Shown here in pieces: positions 48,917-60,143 of a stretch of DNA of 64,000 nt (position 1 is its first letter; the number at the start of each line of letters is the position of its first letter). Source of the stretch: Artocarpus heterophyllus (Eukaryota > Streptophyta > Magnoliopsida > Rosales > Moraceae). The stretch is from positions 24,455,730 to 24,519,729 of the forward strand of contig CM046351.1 of NCBI GenBank assembly GCA_025403435.1, read 5' to 3'. The notes beneath the pieces were generated by a model. It did not search any database and was not told where the DNA came from. It was given only the letters and a program-made list of their open reading frames with translations. Position numbers and translations under genes: made by a program.

Positions 48917-51407
48917 TGTAACGCCCCTATGTGGGGGTTAACAGTTTTTAATGAGATAAAATAAAAATAAATAATAAAAGTAAAACCTTAAAAATAAAAT
49001 TTGCCCGGGACTTAAATGAAAACTCTCAACTCAAAAATAAAAATATAAACGATAAATAAACCACAGTTTTAATGTAGCACCTTAAATTTAATAATATAAA
49101 CTGTTGTCATCATCATTTTAACCCTCAACACATTATAATACAGTCACAGAAAGTAACAATTGATGCTTACATTATCATGAAGAACATTCTTTACAATTGA
49201 GCAGTCCCAATTCCTCAACTATATTTATCGTAGCCACCTCACACTTAGTGAGTCCTGAAAAGATATAAACATAAGGGAATGAGCAACACTATGCTCAGTA
49301 GAGAAAGCCATTACTCACCTTTAGGTTTTTATCATTACCACATTAAAATCTGCATGGTCAGTAAGTCACATCATATTCCAGATTATGAGGTTTATTATGA
49401 TCACATCTTATGGATACCGTAGTTAATCATTACCAAGTGTCATAATTACACATTTATACAAATATTACCAATCATCATTGTTCCTAGGTATCCATGTTAA
49501 ATTGAGTATCACTCAACTCATCGAAACCCAAATGGGCGCACTTGATCACCCTATAAACATTCCAAGGGTGTTCCGGTGAGGGGACATCAAGCCCCGAGTC
49601 CTCACCAAGTCGATTCCTGTACAGTGTGTTCTGGGACTTTCAACCCAAGGAAGCGTCATCACCTTCCCCCTATTTTACCTTTTAGGGTATTCATGCCCAA
49701 GGACGTAACCGTCGCCCTTTTCATGTCTCACAATTTCTCTATATTAAATCATTATCAATAGAGTTAGTTTTCCTAACCATGCTTCTCAATTTATAACATG
49801 TGTCAATTCATTATGTTCCTCGCCGTACAATACAAGACGAGTCCATGTCATAGTTTCATATGTGATACTCATATAATATCAGTTCAACATAGATATATAT
49901 ATATATTGCGGCAAAACAATCAATTTTAATTCTATAAAAACCTCACAAAAGATGAGTAATAGAATCCCTACCTTTCAAGCTTATCAACAGTCTCTTAATC
50001 CTAGAATCAATTAACGTTAGCTCCATACTCCCTTGATCTTGAACTCCAAGCAAAACAGATCCAGTTGTATCTCGCTGTATCTACGAAGCATCCTCTGTAG
50101 TGCTCCTCGAGCGACTATGAATGGCTAGGAATGCTTCCTGAAGATCATACATTCTTGAAAACGTCATTCTGGACTCCGATACTGCTGTTTGAATCGCCTC
50201 GATTCGCGTGCAGTCGGTACCGGATGATTTTCATCGGAGTGGAATTTGCTCGAACGGAGGTCACCATTGCATCCAGAGCATCGAAACGAGTCAGGAGGCG
50301 GTCTCGGATCTTCGATCGGAGGTCCGGATCACAAAATCCCATTTTGGCCTTTGACTGGCCGTTGACCGGCGTTGACCGGCGGCGGTTGGCTCCGTTGAGG
50401 GCTGAGCTCGAGCCTACCCCCCCTAAGTCGACCCTTCTGAGTTCAATGGTGACGTCAATTTCATTCAATTTTGCCTCCATCAGCACAAATCGAAGAGCGG
50501 ATCCTCGGCCAAAACCGGTGGCTCGGGCGGTGGATCTTCGCCAGCGTTTGGCCCAAATTGGCTTGGGCATTTCCTTCTCCGTGGTTGTCTGAGCATGTTG
50601 GTGGCGGTGGTGCACCACACCGCTGCGTAGAACGGCAGCCCGAAGCTCCTCACGGCGGCGCACAAAGGCGGAGGCCGATCGTGGTCCTCCGGCGGAGTTC
50701 TCATGAAATTGAGGGTTGGGAAAGCTTCACCGTGCATCACTGAGTGTTTTGCCTCAGTCAATTTTGGGGAAGAAGGTCGGTAACGGTGGCGACGGTGGTT
50801 GCTGCGGCGGTGGACGGCGTCGGTCTTCAAACTCCGGTGGGCGGCGGCTGTGGCGTGAAATTGGAAGGCGCTTCTCACTCCTCGTCGCCGTCTGAGTCGA
50901 ACGGTGGGGGCGGTGTCGATTACCGTCGTCGGAGGCGGCGGGATCGAGGGTGGTGCAACGGCGGCAAGAAGCGACTCCGACGAGGCTTCTCCGGCCAAAA
51001 TCGAGGGGCATCACCTGCTGCATTTTGTTCTACTCATTGAGCTGAGTCTATAGACACCAAGATCGTGTTGATCGGTGCTCGGACGGTGAAGAAATCACGT
51101 TGGAAAAGTACTGTGTTTCGGCGGCTTCAACCGGCGCGTGTGTCCTCCTCCGGCAGTGTTTTGGGCTGCTCGACACACCGTTGGACTCGTCTTGACGAGA
51201 GCTTCCCATTGGTGTGGGAGGTGTCGAAAACGGATGTCGAAATCTCAGACGATATTTGAGGGGAGTGAGAAAATTCTAGAGAGAGAAAGAGGAGAGAGAA
51301 AGTCTCGAGTTTTGTGATATTTTTTGATTTTTTTTTTTTTTATATATATATATACTAAAAATTAATCTAATTACCTTAATACCCTTAGGGGAATAACGGG
51401 TGTCACA
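48917..51407 (-). repeat. 5' LTR of element B
   Basis: 2,491 bp, nearly identical to 42160-44648 (offset 6,757). Intact TG...CA ends. Its outer edge abuts the mTERF N-terminal fragment. Confidence 0.95.
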
Positions 51408-51691
51408 AGATTCCTAGTGGAGTGAAAATACTCCAAAAGCGCAGCTTGGGCTTCTTTCTTGATCGCCCGGGGGATCAAGACCACATCGTCAGGAGATTCT
51501 TCGGCAGGATTCTGAAGAGAGAAAGCTCTTTTCGTTCTGTAAAACCTTCTGGTGTTTGGAGAGACCAAGGAAAAATACCCATTTGGCCAAAGTTGTCCTT
51601 TTCGAGAGTTGAGCTGGTTTTCGGAGAAATCAGAAGAAACCCATTTGAGAATAGACGTTTTTCGGAGTTTTCGCAAATGGGTTGTGTTCAT
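51408..51691 (-). pseudogene. mTERF-family protein, N-terminal part (gene split by element B)
   Basis: 94 codons plus two bases, from MNTTHLRKLR to the duplication AGATT. The first 50 residues are rich in Ser, Arg, Lys and Asn and poor in acidic residues, as in an organelle transit peptide; ARG-rich RRFYRTKR precedes the mature part. The frame runs into the LTR, where it would end after a few codons (VTPVIPLRVLR). Across the duplication the frame continues exactly into 42154 and the C-terminal part (STRNL then QFLDAEN). The upstream 260 bp is a likely 5' UTR and promoter. Confidence 0.85.
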
Positions 51692-51966
51692 TTTTGGTGA
51701 AGTCTTGGTCCTGGACCAGTAATGGCGATTTGGGGAACAAAAGCAAAGGGTTTAATTTGGTAGTGAATTCGAAATCATAGCTTTTGGGGTTTATGAGTAC
51801 GCATATAGCGAGTTCTCTCAAGGCAGGAACTTCGGAGATTCAGCTCCACTTCATCATTTGGGAGCCCTTTTGGTTTCTTGCTGTCTCAAACTATCAGATG
51901 TTCTCTGAATCAGACGACGCTATCTCACAGTCGTTTTGAGAGGAAGGTTAATGTTTGATTAGAAAA

Positions 51967-52665
51967 AGGATTAGTTTTAAATTTGACCCCATAAACAATG
52001 AGTAATCTCACTTGGTGCCCCATAGTTTTTATTTATTTATTTTTTTGCCACTGAAAAAGTTATTTATTAAGCAAGCTCATTGAGCAAACAGGCAGTACAT
52101 AACATCGGGGCCTACCGTCCCCATGGAAACAAAAGCAGTAAACTAGGCTCTGAAAGCCCACCTAGCCAGCCTATCAGCTAGACCGTTACAAGCTCTGGGA
52201 ATCAAGCTCAATGTGCAGACATTAGAGTTGTTGTACAGCTCAAAGCATTCCAAAAAGCTGGGCAAAGATTCCCAATGGGGGCAATCAGCTTCTTGAGTCA
52301 GAGCAGACACCAGCTTCAAGGAATCTCCCTCAAGGTACCCCATAGTTCAAGACGGAACAAAATTACCACAAAGCTTATCACGAGTTGCAACTTTGATATA
52401 GTTACAGATGTGTTAAATTTTTTTAACGGTTTTTTGTCACGTGTGGGTCATATAATTAGTTGATACATGATAGTTTTTTAAATCACATATACTCTCCTGG
52501 CCTGCACATATGCTATTTATCATTAAAAAAATTAATACCTCAGTAACAAAAGTATCAAAGTTGCAACTTATGATAAGCTTTAACAGGAGTTTTGTTCCAT
52601 TTTAAACTATAGGGTATAAATTGAGATAACCCTTATTCTTTGAGGGCCAAATTTAATTAACCTGG
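51967..52665. mobile_element. Foldback element with a LINE inserted in its left arm
   Basis: The left arm (AGGATTAGTTTTAAATTTGA and, beyond the LINE, AAGCTTATCACGAGTTGCAA) is complementary to the right arm (TTGCAACTTATGATAAGCTT near 52560, then AAATTTAATTAACCTGG). The LINE splits the left arm at CCCCATAGTT. Confidence 0.7.
52018..52347 (-). mobile_element. 5'-truncated LINE with target duplication
   Basis: The flanking 10-bp repeat CCCCATAGTT lies at 52018-52027 and 52338-52347. On the minus strand the insert ends in an A-rich tail (AAAAAAATAAATAAATAAA, about 52026-52046) and encodes the end of a LINE RNase H-like domain (52143-52343): LEGDSLKLVSAL at the N-terminal side and ACNGLADRLARWAFRA at the stop, matching the 'N..AD.LA..A' C-terminal pattern of the family. 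About 310 bp remain of a normally multi-kb element. Confidence 0.78.
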
Positions 52666-52974
52666 TTTTTTTTTTATTTTTTAAATTTTGAATAAAAATT
52701 TTCAATATGTTTTTGAATCAATAGTTTGGGGGTAAATTAGTTAGAAGAACAAAAAGACATTTTATGTCTAAAAAACAAACATGAAATAGCTTGTCGATAA
52801 TTTCTTTAAAAAAAAAAGAAGTGCCTTTTGACATTACATTAAAATATATATATATATATATATATATATTTTTTGCTAAACGAATATTATATCAAAATAT
52901 AAAGTACTGAAATGATAAAAGAAAAATTGTTTTAAGTTTGCCACCAAAATAACCAATCACCAAAAAAGATGGTT

Positions 52975-53127
52975 TCTGTAATTTTTTTTGTTTGATGTAA
53001 TAATATTTTTCATGACTAATTATTCTCTGTAATTTTTTTGTTTGATGTAATAATATTTTTCATGACTAATTATTCTCTTACACAACCCTAATGTAACTAA
53101 TTATTCTCTTACACAACCCTTATGTAA
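52975..53127. repeat. Two adjoining tandem duplications
   Basis: A roughly 50-60-bp unit (TTTGATGTAATAATATTTTT) occurs at 52990 and 53040. A 31-bp unit (TTATTCTCTTACACAACCCT) occurs at about 53070 and 53101. The second duplication starts inside the end of the first. Confidence 0.85.
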
Positions 53128-53502
53128 AGCGTTTTAAAAATATTCTAAAAAAAAAAGTGTTTCAAAGATTTATGGATCATCTCTATTGAATTCAAGGTCT
53201 CAGGGAGTAAAGGGTAACATTTTAGACAATCTAGAGACCAAAGAAAGAACCAATCATTTTTGTGATTACTTCAAGAATAATTATTTGGGATTATATGTAT
53301 AAGGTATTTACATCTCTTTCTTTGTCTGCAGAGGGTTCCTTTCTAAACGAGAGATTGAAGTCGCTGGTTTTTGCGGATAACAACGTGATCCTTTGCAGAG
53401 CTAATTGACAAAGAATGTTCGGTGATAAAGTGCCAGAATGCAAATGATTAACTTGGTACATCAACAATTACTTTCAGGCCCCCTTTTTTCTGTCGGAAAT
53501 TA

Positions 53503-53666
53503 AAAGTGTGATTAACTAAATCAATTTTAATCAAAACTTTTAGTTACTATAGTATAAAACTCACATGTTACAGTTATTAGAAAAAAAAAAGCTACAGTGT
53601 AAAACACTCACATATTATAGTTTTTAGTTCAAAAATTTCAATTCTAAACATACTTCTTAAACATCT
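53503..53666. mobile_element. MITE, 'AAACTCTCACATACTA' family (copy 11)
   Basis: Contains TATAAAACTCACATGTTACA and AAAACACTCACATATTATAG, with the A-rich centre and a TAAACATCTAAA right end. Confidence 0.65.
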
Positions 53667-54620
53667 AAAAAAGGTTACAAAAATAAAGGACGACACCCGT
53701 CGGAGGAGAAGATCCGTCGGAGGAGAAAATTCATCCACATGACATATGGATCCCTAACGAAGTCAGTGTGTTGTAGGAATACAGAGTAACTCCTTTTAGG
53801 GGAGCTGAGTTCAACAAAATGATTATGTCCATGACAAGTATTTGGGATTGCCATCGATTATAGAAATAACAAGAAGTGCTTCGTGAAGGGAAGGACAAAC
53901 CGTGGAAGGAGTTGCATCTGCGGAGGAAGAAGCTCTTTTCCCCTTTTGGTTGTTGGGAAGTGTTGATTTAAAGTCATGGCGAAGGCCATTCTCATTCATA
54001 AAGCAATGCCAATTGACTCCAGAAAGTCCAAGGCTCGCACCACACAAAGATGGACCTCAATGAATAACAGCAACAACAACACTAATAACTATAACAACAA
54101 CAAAGATAAATTACACCCCAATATCTTTTTTCCTTTTATGGTATTAATGGATTGGTATCACAATATTTTGAAATACCAAATAGGCCCTCCTACTAAAAAA
54201 TAAATAAATAAAGTCCTCTAACTACGTTTAGGCACTTTTTTGAATAGAAAATGTTACTGCAACTAGAAAATCAATACAAACTATCTCAGATACTAATGAA
54301 CAAAATCTATCCTGCGTTAATGATACAGGAACGACAAATAAGAGTTGCTACTAGAAAACATATCACAAGCTTGAAACAATAGGTTTTTATGAAACTACCA
54401 ATTCCCTATGCCTATTCTGCCAAAATCATTTGCCCATATTTTCGAGCAAGAGGTAGATACGCCTGCAGAATCCAAAGTCAAGAAGAATGAGAAGCAAATA
54501 TATATATATATATACACACACAAGTAACTTTGGTTGTGAAGATCAGAACAAGTTCGAAAGCAAATAAAAATGGCTTCAATGTTACCACATTGTATCTCTA
54601 GAAATTAGAACTTACATTTT

Positions 54621-57600
54621 TTATTGTTTGGCCATGTAATAAGGATATCCCCCCATTCCCATAGGGGTTGTTGGTGGAGGTCCAAAGGAGTCTTTCTTTG
54701 AAGGGGCCGGTGGATATGGGACTTGAGGTTGCGTTTGGTATGGAGCAGGTGCTGCAGTAGGACTAGAGTACGAAGAATCTGGATAGTTTGCTACCATTTG
54801 AGGAAAACCGTAGCCAACTTGCACAGCGCTATGATGTGCTTTTCCGGGGTGTGGATATCCGGCCCCCAGGGGGATGGCCATTGAATTCATTGATGTGGGT
54901 AGCTGTGTTTGGGCTGTTCTGCCTTTGTGGGAATCTGCAAGCTTCACAATAACAGTTCTCCCCTGCAATCAAAGAACATCAAATGATTTCTTCTAGCATT
55001 TTTTAGGAAATGGTACCAAGACAAACAAGTAACTTGACAAATCTAGTTTCAAAACTCCCAATGAAGAATTATGATGAAGAGAAGGAAATCTAGGAAGCTA
55101 AAACTGTTGGAACTAGTTGCGAATGAAGCATTAAGCCTTGGGCAAAGAGATGAATATTCCCAGATGAACCCCCATCAAAAATTACACAGATATGACAACT
55201 TACTAACTTCTTTTCAAGGGTATTCCAACCACACATAGCCCTTGACTGATTGTATCAGTAACTGTCATCAGTTTTATTATAAATAAAATAGAGATAAGAC
55301 AAATTATTTACGCCGAGGCTCTTTTGTGGATCATCTATCGCCTTCCTTGCTGCCTCCACTGTCTTGTATGTAACAAAGCCAAACCCACTGCTCAAGCACA
55401 AATGATGACAAATGATTCCTCTTTATGGTTGACCAGGAAAAAAGAAAATAGAAAAAGAAAACTTTTACAACAAAATATAGAAGCTCAAGGGTAACACACC
55501 GGGATTCATTAGTATCTTTGTCATATGCAACTGAACCTTCTTCTATTTCACCATGCCTTCCAAAGAATTTGAGCAGCATCTCACTTGTGACTTCTGGTGA
55601 CAAGCCCCCGACGTAGAGCTTCCTCTGGGGAAGATCAGGGGTAGCACTTGCCCCTGTTAAACCCTCACAAGCTAAATTACAAACCGCCATTCGACCCTGA
55701 AAAACCATAATACTCAAGTAAAATGTAAAGAATTCACCATTCAACCAAGCATCTGAGGCTTAGGCACAATCAGATAGCGTGTCAAATGAGTTGATCCAAC
55801 GCTTACATCAATTAGCTTGCTTGGTGCTCTCAATGCGTTCTGAGTTGACTCTATATTATTGTAAGTGATGAAACCATAGCCCCGTGATCTTAAAGTTGCT
55901 TTGTCATAAATCACAGCTCCTTCCTCAATTTCTCCATGCACTCTAAATGCCTGGAAACAAAATCAACACGGTATAAACAATGTTAGAAGCCTGAGTGCCC
56001 AAACTGTTCAAGCAGCGTAAAGAGGCATCAGAAGGAAGCCGGCAAATTCAAGTTGAGTTGTTTTCAACAAATTGCTTCTCTGCCTCTAATGCAGCATATG
56101 TTAATACAGAATGCAACAATGACAAGCATGACACACAAAACACAATCAGCAATGCACTCACATCACACAAAGTTTCTGAAGTGGTATTCCAGGCCAAGCC
56201 ACGAACAAAAAGCTTTCGATGGACAGGATCTGCACTCGCTACACTTTTAATTTTGTCTGCAATTGTAGGGTATTGGGAACCTCTTTATGCCTCAACATGC
56301 AAACAAACACACATGCACCACGTCAATCACACAACATACAATTGGGGAACAAACCATTTATGTCCTTCCTAACACAAGTCTCATAATCGGAAACATGGAC
56401 AATACCACAGCAACAAGCACTAAAACGCTTACAAGATTCAACACACTCGACACACACACACACACACAAAATAAAAATATACGAATTTCATTGTGACCTA
56501 CACAATAACAGGTTACAGACATTTAAGGGGATTTCTTCTGTTTTATAAGCTTGAAAATATATACCTTATATTTTGGATTATCCCAATATTGTATCCTTTG
56601 ATTCCAATTTTATATCGAATTTATTCATTCTTTAGGTCAAATGTTGATTATGACCGCTTAAATGATGAATTTACCAGTTGTGAGTTATAGAGTGAAAAAG
56701 TTGATAATAAAGAGTATAATCATTATTTAAATGGTCAAAACCAGTAGTTGACTAAAAAAGAAGGTTCAAAGTACAATGTTGAGAATATCCAAAATGATAC
56801 ATTTTTTTTATAACCTTAAAATATAGGGTATAAAACATTAATAACTTTTTTTTTTTGGGGAAGTATGAAGCCTCAAGAAATTGAAACTTGCCTCAGAGGT
56901 TTACACTCAAAATGCTCTTAAAAATCCCGAATATAGCATTGGAATTTGCATTGAAATTGGACTTAGCTTTTATCTTAGATCTTTTAGTTGTTTCAATAAC
57001 TGGCCTTAGCTTCAACAAAATTCAATTATAGTTTGGATAGCATTTGGACTTAAAAATCAAAACCATTCAGGGCACTCAAAATCTTTAACAGCAATCCTAG
57101 TGAACTTGTTTTTACACATATACAAGTAAACATATATATTATTGTTAACTTGTCAAGATTATTTTTTCACCATGTCCCGTAATCTTCATAGGTCTTTCTT
57201 TACTGTTTCTTGATATTCGATTTGACTACTTTTTAGCCAAAAAAAAAAAAAGATTCCAACTTTTTCCAATAACTATTTTCTTTCTAAGCCTAAATTACAC
57301 TCACAGGCTTGAAAACCTAGCAAAAGCATAACCCAAAAAAAAAAAAAAAACCGCAAAATCAGAACTAAAGCTCGATTCAAATAGATAGTCAGATTTAAAA
57401 ATTAGAAATCAAACACAGAAATTCAAACGGAAAATTACCAAAAAGAAAAGAAAAGAAAAAAGGAAGAAGGTAGAATAGAGAAAGTGAATGGAAACAACAT
57501 ACAGTTTAGCGAGAAGATCGACGAGCTGGGGCTTAGCCAGAGGGTCAAGAAGCGAACGCAGCTGTTCCTCCGACGAAGAGGTTTCGCCATTGCCGTCTGT

Positions 57601-57633
57601 CTCCTCCAGCTTCCTCTTCTTCATGTCCTCCAT
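54621..57633 (-). CDS. UBA2C: UBP1-associated protein 2C-like, two-RRM RNA-binding protein (six coding exons)
   Basis: The coding exons are 57503-57633, 56162-56282, 55807-55950, 55500-55696, 55312-55387 and 54621-54962. All introns are GT-AG, phases agree, and the total is 1,011 nt for 336 residues plus stop. Residues 1-44 are acidic and helical (MEDMKKRKLEE..., LVDLLAKL). RRM1 lies at about 67-141 with RNP2 KLFVRGL and RNP1 RGYGFITY; RRM2 at about 158-232 with KLYVGGL and RGFGFVTY. The C-terminal 100 residues are Pro/Tyr/Gln-rich and end GGYPYYMAKQ, as in UBA2 proteins. These are nuclear proteins that associate with the U-rich RNA-binding UBP1 and are linked to mRNA stability, ABA response and senescence. 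An intact gene with no inserted element in its exons. It is the nearest downstream neighbour of the split mTERF. Confidence 0.93.
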
Positions 57634-57760
57634 TCTTCTTCTTCTTCTTCTTCGTTGTCCCCTCGCCTCTCTCTCTCTCTCTCTCTCACTCTTGCTCTAA
57701 AGATTCTCGGCTAAAAGGACTGGCTGCGGCGAGCGTGCGTGCGATTTTTATGGAACTTCT
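57634..57760 (-). promoter_or_regulatory. 5' UTR and core promoter of UBA2C
   Basis: Contains GA-repeat sequence on the minus strand (CT runs 57632-57694 on plus), typical of plant 5' leaders, and a TATA-like CATAAAAAT at about 57744-57752. Confidence 0.4.
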
Positions 57761-57896
57761 TATCCCTCTCTTTCACGACAATAATTCATGTTTTTGGTGG
57801 CTGCGTTGGATGATTTTTTTATTTATGGCCTTATGAACATAATTTTTTTTAAATTAGACAGATATTCGTTTGTTGTTCACTGGTAAAATATTTTTT

Positions 57897-58003
57897 AGTT
57901 TATCGGTGTTAAATTTGATAAACTAAAATTTATAGCCATATTTAAGTTTATTGGTGTTAAATTTGATAAACTAAAATTTATAGCTGTATTTAACCGATAA
58001 ACT
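57897..58003. repeat. Two 48-bp tandem units bounded by inverted ends
   Basis: Units at about 57898 and 57946 share GGTGTTAAATTTGATAAACT. The whole is bounded by AGTTTATCGGT and its complement ACCGATAAACT, so it could be a very small foldback or MITE. Confidence 0.75.
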
Positions 58004-58122
58004 CAAGAGTTTATTTTATTATTGGTAAATATTTATTTATCTAATTTTTATTTTTAAATTATTTTTAAAAAGGTCATTTCTTTTATATTCATTGATTTTT
58101 ATTTTATTTTATTAGGTGGGTT

Positions 58123-58548
58123 ATTGACAAGATTAGTCCCGAAACTTTGAGCACGGTGATATTTTGATCCATATTAAATTAACTTCTAATCTATTTTTAT
58201 AATTTTAGTCCTTGACAACAAAATTAACTATAGATATTTTATTGTATAATAACTTGAAATTTTACGAACGGAACTATGTTGTATGCAAATTTTCTCTTTA
58301 TTACTATTAAAATCCGAGGAAGAATATAGCATTTTATGCTTCAACTATTTATTATAAACTTTTTGGTTGTTCTGCATTAAGGATGTGATTATCTACTAAA
58401 TTTTGGAGATTGATTATCAATTTTAGTGTGAAGGACCAATACTGTAAAAATACAAAAATTCAAAGACTAAGTTGTCAAAATCAAAAGTTCAAATACCAAT
58501 GTCAATATGTTTTAAATTTAAGGATTATTAGTGTCAATTATCTTTATT
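58123..58548. mobile_element. Foldback element
   Basis: The left end ATTGACAAGATTAGTCCCGA and right end complement ATTGACACTAATAATCCTTA pair. The arms contain the same type of 'GACCAAAATTGTC' words as the 24789 element, more diverged. Confidence 0.55.
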
Positions 58549-59019
58549 AGTTTTGTGGACGGAATGTCATACAAATGACAGTTAGCAGAAATATATATGC
58601 ATATATATATATGTACATGTATACATATACATAAATTTGTAGATTTTAGCATCTATACAATCGAACAATCAAGAAAATTAACATAAGAAAGAAAATATTA
58701 AAAACACTAGTTCAAAACCATCATTTTAACCACACAGTTTAAAACTCATAGTTCAAACCATAAAATTCTAAACCATATCACTTTGAATCTGTGCAACAAA
58801 CGAACCTTTAACGGTTTTGATGCATGCTTTTAATATTAATTAGTCATTACATAACAACTAAATATATAACAAATGATTAAATATTAAAAAATAATAAAAT
58901 AAAAAACTTTATTCCGAAACAATTGACATAATATTGTCCATATAACTTTTGATGTTTTACATTTTTAGTTATTAATCTTGATGGTTTTGCTTTGGAACTG
59001 TTCTACGTCATGACTAATA

Positions 59020-59486
59020 TGTTGGATCAAAATCCAATTATAGGCCAATATATTAAATAAATGTGAATTAAAAGCTATCAATGAGGTTGCCTAATTAAAA
59101 GTGATCAATTTAGGTTTTGGGCTTTTAATGCATCATTAAGTATGGGCCTCCTATGTGTAGAGACCAAAAGGGAAATTACTAATTTTATGATAGGCTAAAT
59201 TGGTAATTAAGGATAATTGCTAGGGTTTAGCAATTATATAAAGGGGTTGTGGTCCCCAAGTCAGTACGTACATTATTTTTTTGTTATCCATCTACAGAGA
59301 AATTACAGAGCATTCTGATAGGGAGGATTTACGTACTAAACTTGGAAGATCCTCAACCAAAAAGACTCAAGAATCACATTCAATCCATGGATTCAGGTTA
59401 GCTTCCGCATCTTATTAATATTCTTGATGATTTGACATGAACGATCCTGGGTGATGATGGTTTTTCATTACAGTTTTATTCTAACA
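59020..59486 (+). repeat. 5' LTR of a plus-strand Ty1/copia element
   Basis: 467 bp, TGTTGGATCAAAAT...TTATTCTAACA. TATA box TATATAAA at 59235-59242. Followed three bases later by a Met-tRNA-type primer site. The rest of the element is interrupted at 60941, so the 3' LTR is not in the window. Confidence 0.78.
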
Positions 59487-59488
59487 AG

Positions 59489-59502
59489 TGGTATCTAGAG
59501 CC
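59489..59502 (+). promoter_or_regulatory. Primer binding site of the plus-strand copia element
   Basis: TGGTATCTAGAGCC, matching the usual TGGTATCAGAGCC with one inserted T. The position directly after the LTR supports the assignment. Confidence 0.72.
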
Positions 59503-60143
59503 TCTTCATGTTGAATCATTGAGAATCAATAATTTTCTATATGTGATTCTCATTAAAAATTTTCAAATTTAACAATCTATGGTTTTATAAAATTGTTAAA
59601 TTTAAGAACAATTGTTTGAATTTTTGGTTGAATACAATTCGGTTTACATTATACGGCACGATTGCCGAAAAGAAATCATTTTAATGTATTCAGATTAATT
59701 CGGATTCAGGTTTAAAGATTATTATTATTTTTTATTTTATTTTTTTTCTTGACTGCCCATATCCGGCTCTGTTGCCGAGAAGAAGAAGAAGAAAAAAATA
59801 ATAATAATAACGAAGACCATTAATGTTGTTATGCAGTCTTCCTTCCTAAAGCAGCCATTTGTGTTATACCATATATATATATATGGATTTTTTTTTTGTT
59901 GGGTTTCTGTTTTGGGAAAAAGGAAAGCCGGCGGCATCATTACTGCCGCCGGCGAAGGGACTCCGGTGGCGACCATGTGGCCGCGCCGGAAAGACAGCTG
60001 GCCGCGGCGGAGCAAGATGTGGCCGTCGCGTGAGGAAACCAAAAAAAAAAAAAAGGGCTTTTGCTGGAGGCTGGCTCCATCATTGCCGGCGTCGGTCGTG
60101 TCTAGGCACGGCCGGAGTAGAGGAGCTGCGGCCAGACGGGGCG

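Larger units (their letters stand above)
42155..51412 (-). mobile_element. LTR retrotransposon B: young non-autonomous gypsy-type element carrying an intact LOG gene
   Basis: A complete element at 42160-51407 on the minus strand, flanked by the target duplication AGATT (42155-42159 and 51408-51412). The LTRs are 42160-44648 (3') and 48917-51407 (5'); I count about nine substitutions between them plus small T/TA-run length changes, indicating recent insertion. The interior is 4,268 bp with a Met-tRNA primer site, a polypurine tract and two open ORFs: unknown Cys-cluster protein, then LOG. There is no gag-pol, so movement would need proteins from a relative. It is inserted in the coding sequence of an mTERF gene and in the same orientation, so read-through from its 3' LTR points into the mTERF C-terminal part. 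Confidence 0.95.
52666..54620. other. Intergenic with a MITE and tandem repeats; 3' flank of UBA2C
   Basis: No gene recognised. An open stretch on the minus strand (53823-54047) has no known domain. The part near 54480-54620 is probably the UBA2C 3' UTR and includes a TA/CA microsatellite. Confidence 0.5.
57761..59019. other. Intergenic with small inverted-repeat elements
   Basis: AT-rich, no gene. Two repeat structures are listed separately; a run of TATATA words lies near 58590-58640. Confidence 0.5.

Noticed and set aside
55995..56496. Plus-strand ORFs over the UBA2C introns and exon 2
   Set aside because: Antisense shadows; the minus-strand exons splice into a complete two-RRM protein.
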